Shown here: positions 6,545-15,507 of the stretch, piece after piece | How positions within the stretch are numbered: the stretch's first letter is position 1 | Layout: every line of letters begins with the position of its first letter | Origin: Planctomycetaceae bacterium | Lineage (GTDB): Bacteria; Planctomycetota; Planctomycetia; Pirellulales; Pirellulaceae | DNA: 17,118 bases | Assembly: GCA_018658605.1 (NCBI GenBank) | Contig: JABHUV010000399.1 | Location: forward strand, 1-17,118 | Reading direction: 5' to 3' | Made by a program: the position numbers and the translations under genes | Notes under the pieces: generated by a model | Told to the model about the DNA's origin: nothing | What the model saw: the letters and a program-made list of their open reading frames with translations, nothing else | Databases searched by the model: none

Positions 6545-8565
6545 CCGGCGGCGCAGATTTCATCCACCCCGTAGATATTCTTGGTCCTGGCGGACGCATC
6601 GCGGCTCGACTAGATCGTTATGAACATCGCCAACAGCAACTCGACATGTCCGCTGCGGTCTCTAACGCGTTAACCGAAAATAAACATTTGGTCGTGGAAG
6701 CGGGTACCGGCGTAGGAAAAAGTTTTGCTTATTTGGTGCCCGCGATATTGGCTGCCACGGAGCCCAACGACCAACTCGTATTGACCGCAGACGGCGAAAA
6801 ACGGAATCGTCGCGTCATTATTTCGACGCATACGATTAGTTTGCAAGAGCAGCTTTTGAATAAGGATATACCACTGCTCAATAGCGTTATCGCTCGAGAG
6901 TTTTCGGCGGTATTGGTCAAAGGCCGTGGTAATTATTTGAGTCGGCGACGGCTGAGGTCGGCGCTGCAGAAATCAGCCACGTTATTTGACGGTGCTGATG
7001 AGCAAACGCAGTTGTTTCAAATTCGTGATTGGGCTAGCACTAGTTCTGACGGCAGTCGTAGCAGTATGTCATTTCGGCCTCAATCAAGTGTTTGGGATGA
7101 AGTTGCCAGTGACTCGAGTAACTGCATGGGCTTTGCCTGTGAGTCGCATAAAAGTTGTTTTTACTATCAAGCTCGACGACGGATGGAACACGCGCAATTG
7201 TTGATTGTGAACCACGCATTGTTTTTCAGTGATCTGGCTCTCCGCCGACAAGGTGCCAGTATTCTGCCCGACTATGATGCGGTGATCTTTGACGAAGCCC
7301 ACACGCTTGAATCGGTAGCCAGTGGGCATTTGGGGCTAAGTGTCACATCAGGACAAGTTTCTTATATTCTCAGAAAACTATATAACGACCGCACCAACAA
7401 GGGTTTGCTTGTTGGTAAAGGTCATGAGCAAGCGCAACGTCAAGTTATTCGGTGTTATGTTGCTGCGGATGAATTGTTTGACGAAGCGTTGCAATGGAAA
7501 TTAGATCATCCAAGAAGCAATGGCCGCATCCATTCTAAAATTGTGTTCCCGAACCCGCTGAGCCCGGAGTTGTCGAAGTTAGCGAATATGATTCGCCAAA
7601 TCGCGAATGACATTGATGATACGGCTGAGCGCAAGAATTACACGGCAGCGGTGACACGACTTTCAACACTTGCGGATACGATTCAACATTGGTTAGTCCA
7701 AGCGGCTGATGATATGGTGTACTGGCTCGAAGCGAAGAAAACCCGCCGGGGAACGAAAGTTTTATTTCAGGCCGCACCAATCGATATTGGACCGGCGATG
7801 CGTAGTGAGTTGTTTGAAAAAGTACCAAGTGTCATCATGACTAGCGCGACGTTGGCTGTGGGCACTGAAGACAAATTCAATTTCTTCAGGTCACGAATTG
7901 GGCTCACAGAATCGAATACAGTAAAACTGGGCTCACCGTTTGACTATGAGCGTCAGGCAGAAGTGATCTTAGTCAGCGGCATGCCCGATCCGAGTAAAGA
8001 CAAAGAATCGTTTCGCGCACACTCTGTCGAGATGTTAAAGCGATACATCAGTCGCACTGATGGACATGCTTTTGTCTTATGCACAAGTTACGATTTGCTA
8101 CGATTTTTATCATCTGCTTTGACCCCTTGGCTGACTGAACAGCAACTGGGCTTGTTAACACAAGGTGATGGTACTGGGCGAACGGAGTTACTGGAGCAGT
8201 TCAAAAACAATCCGCAAAGTGTATTGTTTGGGACGGACAGTTTTTGGCAGGGAGTAGACGTACCCGGTGAAGCACTGCAAAACGTGATCATACCGCGGTT
8301 GCCATTTAGCATGCCGGATCATCCTTTATTGGAAGCACGCTTGGATCAGATTAAGGCTAACGGCGGCAATCCATTTTTGGATTATCAGTTACCTGAAGCA
8401 ACGATTAAATTCAAACAGGGCTTTGGTCGGTTGATCCGTACACAGACTGATACGGGCATTGTTGTTGTCTTTGATCCTCGGATGCGAACACGATTCTACG
8501 GCCAAATTTTTCTGGACTCTTTGCCGCCTGTGCAGGTCAGCGAAGAGTTTGTGTATGACCACTAA
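6541..8565 (+). CDS. dinG: DinG/XPD-type superfamily 2 DNA helicase
   Basis: This 674-residue ATP-dependent helicase is of the DinG (YoaA/XPD-like) group, which unwinds D-loops, R-loops and forked DNA in repair and replication. Motif I is EAGTGVGKS (53-61). [11 protein letters not shown] (95-105) follows as motif Ia, and motif II is FDEAH (250-254, a DEAH box). TSATLAVG marks motif [16 protein letters not shown] motif V, and QGFGRLIRT near 630 motif VI. The iron-sulfur domain keeps three Cys (195, 200, 206: NCMGFAC, then SC), but the first position reads GRGNYLS with Ser134 (AGT, 6940-6942) where four-Cys members have Cys. The start overlaps the thiG stop by 4 nt, so translation is probably coupled. 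There is no exonuclease domain at the N terminus, unlike some Firmicutes DinG proteins. The helicase call is strong; cluster binding is uncertain. Confidence 0.92.
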   Translation: MTGGADFIHPVDILGPGGRIAARLDRYEHRQQQLDMSAAVSNALTENKHLVVEAGTGVGKSFAYLVPAILAATEPNDQLVLTADGEKRNRRVIISTHTISLQEQLLNKDIPLLNSVIAREFSAVLVKGRGNYLSRRRLRSALQKSATLFDGADEQTQLFQIRDWASTSSDGSRSSMSFRPQSSVWDEVASDSSNCMGFACESHKSCFYYQARRRMEHAQLLIVNHALFFSDLALRRQGASILPDYDAVIFDEAHTLESVASGHLGLSVTSGQVSYILRKLYNDRTNKGLLVGKGHEQAQRQVIRCYVAADELFDEALQWKLDHPRSNGRIHSKIVFPNPLSPELSKLANMIRQIANDIDDTAERKNYTAAVTRLSTLADTIQHWLVQAADDMVYWLEAKKTRRGTKVLFQAAPIDIGPAMRSELFEKVPSVIMTSATLAVGTEDKFNFFRSRIGLTESNTVKLGSPFDYERQAEVILVSGMPDPSKDKESFRAHSVEMLKRYISRTDGHAFVLCTSYDLLRFLSSALTPWLTEQQLGLLTQGDGTGRTELLEQFKNNPQSVLFGTDSFWQGVDVPGEALQNVIIPRLPFSMPDHPLLEARLDQIKANGGNPFLDYQLPEATIKFKQGFGRLIRTQTDTGIVVVFDPRMRTRFYGQIFLDSLPPVQVSEEFVYDH

Positions 8566-8576
8566 TGAAGCCACGA

Positions 8577-8598
8577 ATTTACGCCCATGAGCGTAAAT
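8577..8598. terminator. Hairpin between convergent genes
   Basis: ATTTACGC (8577-8584) and GCGTAAAT (8591-8598) form a perfect 8-bp stem with a 6-base loop. It lies 12 bp after the dinG stop and 21 bp from the convergent gene's stop. Neither strand has a following T run, so it is either a factor-assisted or weak bidirectional terminator, or an mRNA 3'-end stabiliser. Confidence 0.4.
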
Positions 8599-8618
8599 AG
8601 AGAGCCCGCCTGTGGTGA

Positions 8619-9254
8619 TTAGTCATCGGTGGATTTACCGTTGATGATTTGTAGAGGTGCATCGGTGCGAGGCTTGGGAATAGTTTGGGGCCGACGTTCA
8701 ATCGGCTTCGCGACAACATCTCCCGGCGACGCTGCCTGACGTTGGCGTATATATTGAGCACCTTCGGGGCTATTTAAATATATTTTTAAAGGAGATTGCC
8801 ATTGTGGTTGACCGCCAATCACGGGTGTCCAGCCGGTTACAAATGGTCGCCAACTGCCATGGCTAATGGAACCATATCCACCGTGAGGAACCGTTAAAAA
8901 TGGGGCCGTCATCGTCATATTTCGCTCAGAACCTTGACTTGCCCACAGATTAAATCCACCTCTTAAATTTCCCTTACGAAATCCAAATCCAAAATGGGCA
9001 TCGCGGCTGTCGTATCCACCGTAGGTTGGATAAACAGGCGATCCCCAATTGAAAAACCAGCCACCGCGGCGACCTCGTTGATTTAGAAACATGGATGAAC
9101 CAAGTGACTCGTACCAAGAATCTTGCATATTCCAGTGTGGTGTGGTGATGGTCGCTTGTTGTGCGTGGACCTTTAGCGTATCGAAACCAGCGCTGCCTAA
9201 CGCGACCACAAGGAATGAGAAAATCAGCAAACGTTGAAATGGATTTATTTTCAT
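8619..9254 (-). CDS. Small secreted Gly/aromatic-rich protein, function unknown
   Basis: This is a 211-residue protein from ATG 9254. A GTG 33 bp further upstream would add 11 residues, but the ATG gives a standard signal peptide: MKINPFQRLLIFSFLVVALG, cleavage likely after VHA (residue 31). The mature part is rich in Gly, Trp, Phe and Ser (GGWFFNWGSPVYPTYGGY, FGFGFRKGNLRGGFNLWAS, HGGYGSISHGSW), with a more charged tail (EGAQYIRQRQAASPGD, then ERRPQTIPKPR). The composition suggests an extracytoplasmic or surface protein rather than an enzyme. It is the last gene on this strand before the convergent dinG and follows the zinc-ribbon/Yip1 gene by 55 bp. I recognise no family. Confidence 0.75.
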   Translation of the reverse strand: MKINPFQRLLIFSFLVVALGSAGFDTLKVHAQQATITTPHWNMQDSWYESLGSSMFLNQRGRRGGWFFNWGSPVYPTYGGYDSRDAHFGFGFRKGNLRGGFNLWASQGSERNMTMTAPFLTVPHGGYGSISHGSWRPFVTGWTPVIGGQPQWQSPLKIYLNSPEGAQYIRQRQAASPGDVVAKPIERRPQTIPKPRTDAPLQIINGKSTDD

Positions 9255-9309
9255 AAAACGAAAGAGTAAGGAAAAACAAATAGCCACACTGACAAACTTT
9301 ATGTTTCTA

Positions 9310-10698
9310 TTATTTCGTCACAAATATTAAAAGGCCAATAAAAATTGACGGAACTGCCAAAAATATTACAAGTGCACCAAATGCTTGCCCAGTGGTTTTT
9401 TGGTGTGAACGAGTCATTCCGTATCCTAGATGCAACAAAAAATAAAATGGGATGATCAGTGGTGCGACGAGTGGAGTTAAGAGTGTGAGTTGTAAAACAG
9501 CCCCTAGACTATACCCAATCATACGAGTGGTCGTCTCGAAAGTGTTTGCATTTTTACCTAAAAGCAGCATACCGGTATGTAGAACGGCTCCGCCAGCAAA
9601 CATCATGAATGGTATTAGTAAGGCGCCACTTACTAGCCAGACGCTAAGCCCGATTCCGTACCAAATGGCGAGTTGGCCGTAATCTATGCCAGCGGGCATA
9701 TGTTTCGCAGCTAGCATACAGGCAATCGCGAGTACAGGTATGCTGCTTATTGCAAGATAAACTGTTCCTATAACGAGCCCTGTGACAGCATAGCCGATAG
9801 GATTTCCCAGTCCGTCATCTTCAAACATATTTGTGAAAGCGTCTCCGGGGCGAAATAATAATAATTTTGTTGTGGCCCATATTTTAGATTGTCCGCGATT
9901 GGCACTTTCCCACGGAAGTCCCTGTCGCTTGGGAGAAGGTTGTTTGAGTGGTTGTTGGTGGCGAGATAAACGGGAACGGCTCGGTACAGCTACCGCCGAT
10001 GTTGCTGGCGAAGGTTGTTGCGTGGTTGTAGCCATCGAGTCTAATGCGGCGGCAGTCCAAGCGGTTGCCTTGAGTGGTTTGTCTGGTTTATATCCGGCTA
10101 ACAAATCTTCGGTTCCTGAGCCGATGGTAATTGACGCGGGTGCAGAACTGGCGTTTCCATGAGGCTTACTAGGAACTCGGAAACGGTTGATGGTCGAATG
10201 CATTGGAATATCAACATTCGCTTTACAGTGCGGGCAGCGGCCTTTTTTTCCGGCGTGTTGATGGGGGACTTTGACAGGCTTTTTACATTGCAAACATTCA
10301 AATTCTATTGTCGCCACATCCGCACCGGTAGTACCGTCACTTACCCTAGAGGCTGCTTCGCTCCGATTTTCCACAAGCGCTAAGCTAAGACGTAAGAGCG
10401 TATTACATTTTGAGCACTGTATTTTCTTATGGGATTTTTTGACGGGGATTCCGAGTGTTTTGTCACAACAAACGCAACTAAACCGAATTAGAATTTGATC
10501 ATTTTTTTTGTGGTGGGACCCCTGCTCGACGAGTACCGTGCATTTACCGAGCTGGATATCTTTTTCGTGTGCGGCGATATCGGTTACTGGAATTTCCATC
10601 ACCGCTTTGCAATACGGACAGGTACCGTGCTTGCCGGCAGCCGAAGGTGGTGCTCGCATGGGAGACTGGCAGCTTTTACAAAGGAATTCTATCGGCAA
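9310..10698 (-). CDS. Triple zinc-ribbon, Yip1-like multi-pass membrane protein
   Basis: This 462-residue protein has two parts. The N-terminal 160 residues carry three zinc-ribbon-like modules, each CxxC-x16-CxxC: C7/C10/C27/C30, C75/C78/C95/C98 and C135/C138/C155/C158. A Pro/Ser/Gln-rich linker (about 170-275) follows. The C-terminal 190 residues have about five hydrophobic segments (GYAVTGLVIGTVYLAISS, WYGIGLSVWLVSGALLIPF and others) and look like the Yip1 membrane domain. Zinc ribbons may bind protein or nucleic acid; no activity can be read. The apparent start is TTG (10698-10696): no in-frame ATG or GTG exists back to the TAG stop upstream near 10753, and no Shine-Dalgarno site is evident. 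It sits 145 bp after hisF on the same strand. The Yip1 call is moderate; the zinc motifs are plain. Confidence 0.78.
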   Translation of the reverse strand: MPIEFLCKSCQSPMRAPPSAAGKHGTCPYCKAVMEIPVTDIAAHEKDIQLGKCTVLVEQGSHHKKNDQILIRFSCVCCDKTLGIPVKKSHKKIQCSKCNTLLRLSLALVENRSEAASRVSDGTTGADVATIEFECLQCKKPVKVPHQHAGKKGRCPHCKANVDIPMHSTINRFRVPSKPHGNASSAPASITIGSGTEDLLAGYKPDKPLKATAWTAAALDSMATTTQQPSPATSAVAVPSRSRLSRHQQPLKQPSPKRQGLPWESANRGQSKIWATTKLLLFRPGDAFTNMFEDDGLGNPIGYAVTGLVIGTVYLAISSIPVLAIACMLAAKHMPAGIDYGQLAIWYGIGLSVWLVSGALLIPFMMFAGGAVLHTGMLLLGKNANTFETTTRMIGYSLGAVLQLTLLTPLVAPLIIPFYFLLHLGYGMTRSHQKTTGQAFGALVIFLAVPSIFIGLLIFVTK

Positions 10699-10843
10699 TA
10701 TACTAGCATTTGAAAAAGAGGAGTTAACAATTGGACAAGGTATTTTATTCTATACCATCGACAACGGGGTCAGCAAAAGATTTATGTTAACACTCACCGA
10801 GTGGGCGCATTCGAGATTAGGCTGGAATACCAGTGTTTGTAAT

Positions 10844-11611
10844 TTATAATCGCACGGCTACACCAAGCTGCCGCATGCGTTGTTTAGCGGCAGTGATTGT
10901 ATATTCGCCAAAATGAAATATGCTCGCGGCCAAGGCTGCGTTAGCTTTGCCAATCAAGATTGCATCGGCTAGGTGATCGGGGCTGCCGGCACCGCCACTT
11001 GCAACAACAGGAATGGAGACCGCTTGAGCAACGGCTGCGGTGATTTCGAGGTCATAGCCATCTTTTGTGCCATCACAATCCATACTCGTTAGAACAATTT
11101 CACCCGCACCAAGTTCTTCGACTTGCTTGGCCCATTGTACGGCTTCGAGGCCGGTTGGAGTGCGCCCTCCATTAATATGAACTTCCCAAAATTCCTCTCC
11201 ATCGCGATCAACTCGTTTAGGGTCAATATTTACGACGATGCATTGGCTGCCAAACTTCCTTGCCGCTTCGCGAACGAATTCTGGATTAGTACAAGCGGTG
11301 GAGTTGATAGAAACTTTGTCGGTGCCGGCATTGAGGAGCGCTCGGATATCCTCGATGGTACGAATTCCCCCACCCACAGTTAGGGGCATGAAGACTTGTT
11401 CCGCCGTTCTCCGAACAACGTCGATCATAATATCGCGTTGTTCGTGACTGGCGGTGATATCTAAGAAGACTAATTCATCAGCACCCTCCCGTTCATAGCG
11501 AGCCGCCACTTCTACAGGGTCTCCAGCATCACGGAGATTAACAAAATTCGTTCCTTTCACCACTCGACCATGTTCAACGTCGAGACAAGGAATGATTCGA
11601 TTAGCTAGCAT
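10844..11611 (-). CDS. hisF: Imidazole glycerol phosphate synthase, cyclase subunit HisF
   Basis: HisF is the TIM-barrel subunit that uses ammonia from HisH to convert PRFAR into imidazole glycerol phosphate (histidine path) and AICAR (purine path). The 255-residue product has the standard start [20 protein letters not shown], with catalytic Asp11 and Asp130 (NIDPKR) both present, plus phosphate-binding GGGIRT (80-85) and [11 protein letters not shown] near the C terminus. The frame is open further upstream to 11680, but that part overlaps the end of the preceding gene; the ATG at 11611 gives the family N terminus. It follows the isomerase-like gene by 20 bp, so the two are probably cotranscribed. 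No hisH, hisA or hisI is in the window. Confidence 0.96.
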   Translation of the reverse strand: MLANRIIPCLDVEHGRVVKGTNFVNLRDAGDPVEVAARYEREGADELVFLDITASHEQRDIMIDVVRRTAEQVFMPLTVGGGIRTIEDIRALLNAGTDKVSINSTACTNPEFVREAARKFGSQCIVVNIDPKRVDRDGEEFWEVHINGGRTPTGLEAVQWAKQVEELGAGEIVLTSMDCDGTKDGYDLEITAAVAQAVSIPVVASGGAGSPDHLADAILIGKANAALAASIFHFGEYTITAAKQRMRQLGVAVRL

Positions 11612-11631
11612 TAAACAAGTATTCCTGGCAT

Positions 11632-12498
11632 CTAGCTCTTGTGGACTTTGGCAATGGCTGTTTTTGCAACTTCGATGCACTGTTTAATTTCAGCGATTGG
11701 ATTTTCTGGATTGGCTTCGTATTCTAACGAGATTGAACCATCCGCTGGGAACCGCGTCTTTTTTAGAGCGGTAAATAGACCGACTACATCAAGATGTCCT
11801 TTGCCAATGATGACATTGTGAGATTGCTTTTCTTGCTTTGCTTCATCTTTAATATGCAACGCATAAACTCTTCCTTTGAGTTCATGCACGGCTTTGACGG
11901 GATCTTGTTTACTACGAATAAAATGTCCTGTATCGACACAAGCTCCAATCAACGGATGGTGGTCTTTTATTGCATCGACTACGGAAGCGATCGAATCATA
12001 AATTGCTCCGGGTCCATGATTATGGATAGCAATGCGGATGTTGTATTGGGCGACAAGCTTGTCGAGTGATTCAAAAGCGTCAGCTGTTGGATTTGCTGTA
12101 ATACATTTCACTCCAATTCGTTTCGCAAAATCAAAAATGCTTTTGTTTTGTTCATGGTTGTTGTTAAACCCGGACACACCGTGAGCGGCCATGTTGATGT
12201 CAGCGGTTTTGAGGAGTTGATTCAAGGCCTTGAGCTTCTCTCCGGCAATGTCCAGTGGCACGTGGTTTTGGTAGAACTCGACATGATGCAAACCCATCGC
12301 TTGGATATGTCGAATTGCATCGTGTAGTCCAAAGCCTCGTAGTGAGTAGCTTTGTATACCAATAGGCAGACCTAAAAATGGATCGTCGGCTCCTAACAAA
12401 GCAGGAAGATCAAACATTGCGATCCCAGCCGTAGTGGCTGCCGTTGTGGTTAAAAACTTGCGTCGTGCAATTGTTGCGTTATTGATGGGAGTATTCAT
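11632..12498 (-). CDS. Tat-exported sugar phosphate isomerase/epimerase-like TIM barrel
   Basis: This 288-residue protein starts with a twin-arginine signal ([19 protein letters not shown], residues 11-29). A xylose isomerase-like/AP endonuclease 2-type TIM barrel follows, beginning at [13 protein letters not shown]. Likely metal-site residues are visible: HHVEFYQN (Glu74), IHNHGP (His161), CVDTGHF (Asp189, His192), ALHIKDE and SLEYE near 259. Family enzymes move a keto group or epimerise sugars; planctomycetes have many exported copies. The Tat signal means folding with its metal before export to the periplasm. It leads a minus-strand unit with hisF (20 bp gap), although the two functions have no obvious link. 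The substrate is unknown. A dyad GCATT-ATA-AATGC (12541-12553) lies in its upstream region. Confidence 0.88.
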   Translation of the reverse strand: MNTPINNATIARRKFLTTTAATTAGIAMFDLPALLGADDPFLGLPIGIQSYSLRGFGLHDAIRHIQAMGLHHVEFYQNHVPLDIAGEKLKALNQLLKTADINMAAHGVSGFNNNHEQNKSIFDFAKRIGVKCITANPTADAFESLDKLVAQYNIRIAIHNHGPGAIYDSIASVVDAIKDHHPLIGACVDTGHFIRSKQDPVKAVHELKGRVYALHIKDEAKQEKQSHNVIIGKGHLDVVGLFTALKKTRFPADGSISLEYEANPENPIAEIKQCIEVAKTAIAKVHKS

Positions 12499-12800
12499 AA
12501 TTGGTTCACCAAAAAGAAAAACTAAGTAAAACGTTCGTAAGCATTATAAATGCCAGTATATGATATTAGGGTATACAGGATAAGCATTGCAAAACGGTTT
12601 TTAGTATCGGTTTAGTGCGTTGGACTCTTGGTTGCATGGAAATTGTGATAAATCGTAGATTTTTCGTATATTGGGAAAGCAACCCGATAGAAAAACCGTA
12701 TGCTATACTTGCGATGATACGTTAGAACATAAACAATCCGTTTTACGGCTTTTCCCCTTTTATTCTCGATTACGAACCAAGTTGCACGGAGCATTTGCAG
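12499..12800. other. 302-bp divergent intergenic region
   Basis: This holds the promoters of the isomerase gene (minus) and the pilus ATPase gene (plus). For the minus strand a TATAAT reads from 12548 to 12543, inside the dyad GCATT-ATA-AATGC (12541-12553), about 45 nt from the start codon, with no good -35. For the plus strand see 12701-12709. No small gene or RNA gene was recognised. Confidence 0.5.
12701..12709 (+). promoter_or_regulatory. Candidate extended -10 promoter of the pilus ATPase gene
   Basis: TGCTATACT is a TGn extended -10 element followed by TATACT. No convincing -35 lies 16-18 bp upstream, as is common with extended -10 promoters. It would give a leader of about 85 nt before the ATG at 12801. 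Confidence 0.4.
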
Positions 12801-13967
12801 ATGGCATCAACCGAACAATCTACCCCTATTGCAGATCAAGATGCGGCACGTTTTTTGCAGGACCGTGAAGAGCTTGAAGTAGACAAGTTGTTCCGCGCTT
12901 TAGTGAAGCTAGAAGGCTCGGACTTGCACCTGAAAGTTGGACGTCCACCGATTGTGCGAAAGGACGGCTCGCTAAAGGAATTGAGTCGTGGCCCGATCAA
13001 TCGTGAAGAGATGGTGCGGTTATTGTTTCCGATGATGGATAAACGAAACCGAAGTATTTTTGAAGACGAAGGCGGAGCCGACTTTGCATACATCGTTAAT
13101 GTCGACGGTGAGGATTGGCGGTTTCGTGTGAACATGTTGACACAATTAGGTAATATCGGCCTAGTTGCTCGTCGCGTGAACAATTGGATTCCGAACTTCG
13201 AAGGCTTAAATCTCCCACCTATCATGGAGAGTCTTTGCACGTTTGACCAAGGAATGATTTTGCTCGCTGGTGTTACTGGTTCTGGTAAATCAACGACCAT
13301 TGCATCAATGTTGAACTTGATTAACCAACGCGAAACCAAACACATTTTAACTCTCGAGGATCCGATCGAGTTTGTTTATAAAGAAGAAAAGTGTTTAATT
13401 AACCAGCGTGAAATCGGGATGGATGTTAAGGACTTCAGCATTGCCATGAAGCATGCTGTCCGTGAAGATCCCGATATCATTCTAGTTGGTGAATTACGAG
13501 ACGAAGAAACATTTATGACTGCAATTCACGCGGCTGAAACGGGACACCTCGTATTTGGGACCATTCATGCATCGAGTGCTGCGACAACAATTGGACGAAT
13601 CTTGGACTTGTTTCCAGAGGATATGCATGGTGCGATTCGCAGTGCGATTGCTTTTAATATGAAGGGCATAGTTGCTCAAAAATTATTGCCATCGATCAAA
13701 GATGGTGTTGGCCGCGTACCAACCGTAGAAGTGATGACGTTTAACCCAACAGTCCAAAAACTGGTCCTCGAAGGAACCGATGAAAAATTGCCTGATGCGA
13801 TCCGCATTGGTTCCGAAGAAGGCATGCAAGATTTTATCATGAGCTTAAAAAACCTAATTGATGCTGAACTGATTTCGCGCGAAACAGCGTTCCGTGTCGC
13901 ACCAAACCGTGAAGCATTAAAAATGGCAATCAAAGGAATCAATGTTTCACAACCAGGGATTCTGTAG
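12801..13967 (+). CDS. pilT: PilT/PilU-family type IV pilus retraction ATPase
   Basis: This is a 388-residue hexameric ATPase that disassembles the type IV pilus at the inner membrane, driving twitching and DNA uptake. All nucleotide motifs are intact: Walker A GVTGSGKST (157-165), Asp box LTLEDPIEF (183-191), Walker B DPDIILVGELRD (223-234) and His box TGHLVFGTIHAS (247-258). The N-terminal PAS-like part begins near residue 27, preceded by an extra polar tail, so it is longer than typical PilT (about 345). The C terminus (IGSEEGMQDFIMSL, then ALKMAIKGI) also recalls PilU. ATG 12801 is supported by GGAG at 12788-12791 (9-base spacing); an upstream TTG at 12795 is less likely. A degenerate PilB/GspE homologue follows after 126 bp. 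Confidence 0.93.
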   Translation: MASTEQSTPIADQDAARFLQDREELEVDKLFRALVKLEGSDLHLKVGRPPIVRKDGSLKELSRGPINREEMVRLLFPMMDKRNRSIFEDEGGADFAYIVNVDGEDWRFRVNMLTQLGNIGLVARRVNNWIPNFEGLNLPPIMESLCTFDQGMILLAGVTGSGKSTTIASMLNLINQRETKHILTLEDPIEFVYKEEKCLINQREIGMDVKDFSIAMKHAVREDPDIILVGELRDEETFMTAIHAAETGHLVFGTIHASSAATTIGRILDLFPEDMHGAIRSAIAFNMKGIVAQKLLPSIKDGVGRVPTVEVMTFNPTVQKLVLEGTDEKLPDAIRIGSEEGMQDFIMSLKNLIDAELISRETAFRVAPNREALKMAIKGINVSQPGIL

Positions 13968-14093
13968 GGTCTGTGACATTTGCTATTTGTTTCAAAATAA
14001 TATTGGTGCGATTTGATAGCCGACGGTGTCTTTGTTACAAACCACAACTATTCATCTTGGCATTCATGTAATCGAAAGTGAGTTATTAGAACG

Positions 14094-15434
14094 ATGTCGA
14101 ATAATCCTGACACAACACCTCCTAATGAACTGGGTCCTCCGGTGGAATTTAAATCCACGGCAGGTGAGCAATCAGCGAATCAGGTTGCTGAGATTCAGTG
14201 CCGACAATCCATGGGGATTGTTCCGGCTAAACAGATTATCTATGAAGCAATTGTTGGGCGGGGCGATCGAATTCTGATGGACTTCACTGCTCAAGGTGTA
14301 GTGTCTCAGGTGGAAGTGGATGGAGTTTGGCAAGCGTTGCCAGCGTTGGATCGCCAGAGCGGTGATATGATGCTAGCGGTCTTTAAGACACTAGCACACC
14401 TGAACCCACAAGATCGAGTGAATCAACAAGTTGGTGAATTCACAGCGGCGTTTGGTAAAGAAGTACGCAAGTGCCACCTCACTAGCGTAGGCACTCAGAC
14501 CGGTGAACGCGTCATTATTAAGTTGGTCAGCAAAAAAGGTAAGTTTGATTCCTTATCAGACCTTGGAATTCGTGATTCGGTAGTCGACGTGTTTAAACGC
14601 CTTTCTGGTCGGCACGAAGACGACAAAAGTAAGCAGATTACGTCCGGCATGATCGTCATTGCTACTCCACCTAATGGTGGTGGCCTGTCTACCATCTGGG
14701 ATTATGCGATGCGTGCAACGGATCGTTTTATGCGAGACTTTGTTTGCTTTGAAACACCCGAAATGAAGGAAACGGACGTTGAGAATATATTAGTTGACGT
14801 CGTTGACCCGAATAACGGAAAATCACTAGCAGCATCGATTGAAGCTGCTGATCTACGCCAGATTGACGTTTATCTTGTGCCTCAACTTACTGATAAAGCG
14901 ACACTTGAGCGGCTTTGTTATGAAGTCAATACCGAAAATAAGCAGGTGTTTACATCAGTACGAGCGACTGACGGGATTGACGCATTATTGAAACTGCGGG
15001 GCTCCGGAGTTGCTCCGGATATGCTAGCTCAAGCGGTAAATGGTGTGTTGCATATGCGACTGTGCCGGCGGTTATGTGAAAACTGCAAACAGCCATTTCA
15101 ACCCAATCCACAATACGTGCAACAGCTTGGATTGCCACCATCGCATGTGCAAGTATTGTATCAACAATATCAACCTGTTCCTGACGAACAAGGTGTTATG
15201 CCGGAGCCATGTCCGGCCTGTTTAGGACGTGGTTTTGTGGGGCGCGTTGGTATTTTTGAATTAACGGAAATAACCGATCCAATGCGACAGGCACTTACAA
15301 CGGAATCCGACCCAGCTAAATTACGGCAACTGTCTGTTCAGCAAGGCAATCAATCGACGTTAACCGAAGGGATGTTACTCGTGGCACAGGGTATTACGTC
15401 GGTGCAAGAGTTACAACGTGCGATGGGCAGCTAG
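14094..15434 (+). CDS. PilB/GspE-family protein, predicted pseudo-ATPase
   Basis: This 446-residue protein aligns by eye with the GspE/PilB assembly ATPases of type II secretion and type IV pili, but each catalytic motif is broken. The P loop reads ATPPNGGGLST (190-200), with Leu198 in place of the Walker A Lys. The Walker B region reads LVPQLTD (261-267), with Gln264 for the catalytic Glu. The Asp box is FETPE (219-223), and the His-box region ENKQVFTSVRATD lacks both His. The zinc-binding tetracysteine module is kept: CENC (328-331) and CPAC (373-376), followed by GFVGRVGIFEL as in active relatives. The reading frame is complete and long, so it is not a simple pseudogene. It sits downstream of the intact retraction ATPase. 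A structural or regulatory role in the pilus machine is inferred. Confidence 0.85.
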   Translation: MSNNPDTTPPNELGPPVEFKSTAGEQSANQVAEIQCRQSMGIVPAKQIIYEAIVGRGDRILMDFTAQGVVSQVEVDGVWQALPALDRQSGDMMLAVFKTLAHLNPQDRVNQQVGEFTAAFGKEVRKCHLTSVGTQTGERVIIKLVSKKGKFDSLSDLGIRDSVVDVFKRLSGRHEDDKSKQITSGMIVIATPPNGGGLSTIWDYAMRATDRFMRDFVCFETPEMKETDVENILVDVVDPNNGKSLAASIEAADLRQIDVYLVPQLTDKATLERLCYEVNTENKQVFTSVRATDGIDALLKLRGSGVAPDMLAQAVNGVLHMRLCRRLCENCKQPFQPNPQYVQQLGLPPSHVQVLYQQYQPVPDEQGVMPEPCPACLGRGFVGRVGIFELTEITDPMRQALTTESDPAKLRQLSVQQGNQSTLTEGMLLVAQGITSVQELQRAMGS

Positions 15435-15507
15435 GGGTTTTCTAAATAATCCGATTGCTGTCCGTAGGATTGAGTAGTTGCCGCCATTGAATACAAACGT
15501 GAGATAA

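Noticed and set aside
11612..11680. N-terminal extension of hisF by 23 residues
   Set aside because: It overlaps the end of the upstream gene and adds residues absent from the family; ATG 11611 gives the canonical [11 protein letters not shown] start with Asp11 in place.
14094..15434. Pseudogene call for the PilB/GspE-like gene
   Set aside because: The frame is complete, the length is plausible for the family, and the zinc module and C terminus are conserved; loss is confined to nucleotide-handling motifs.
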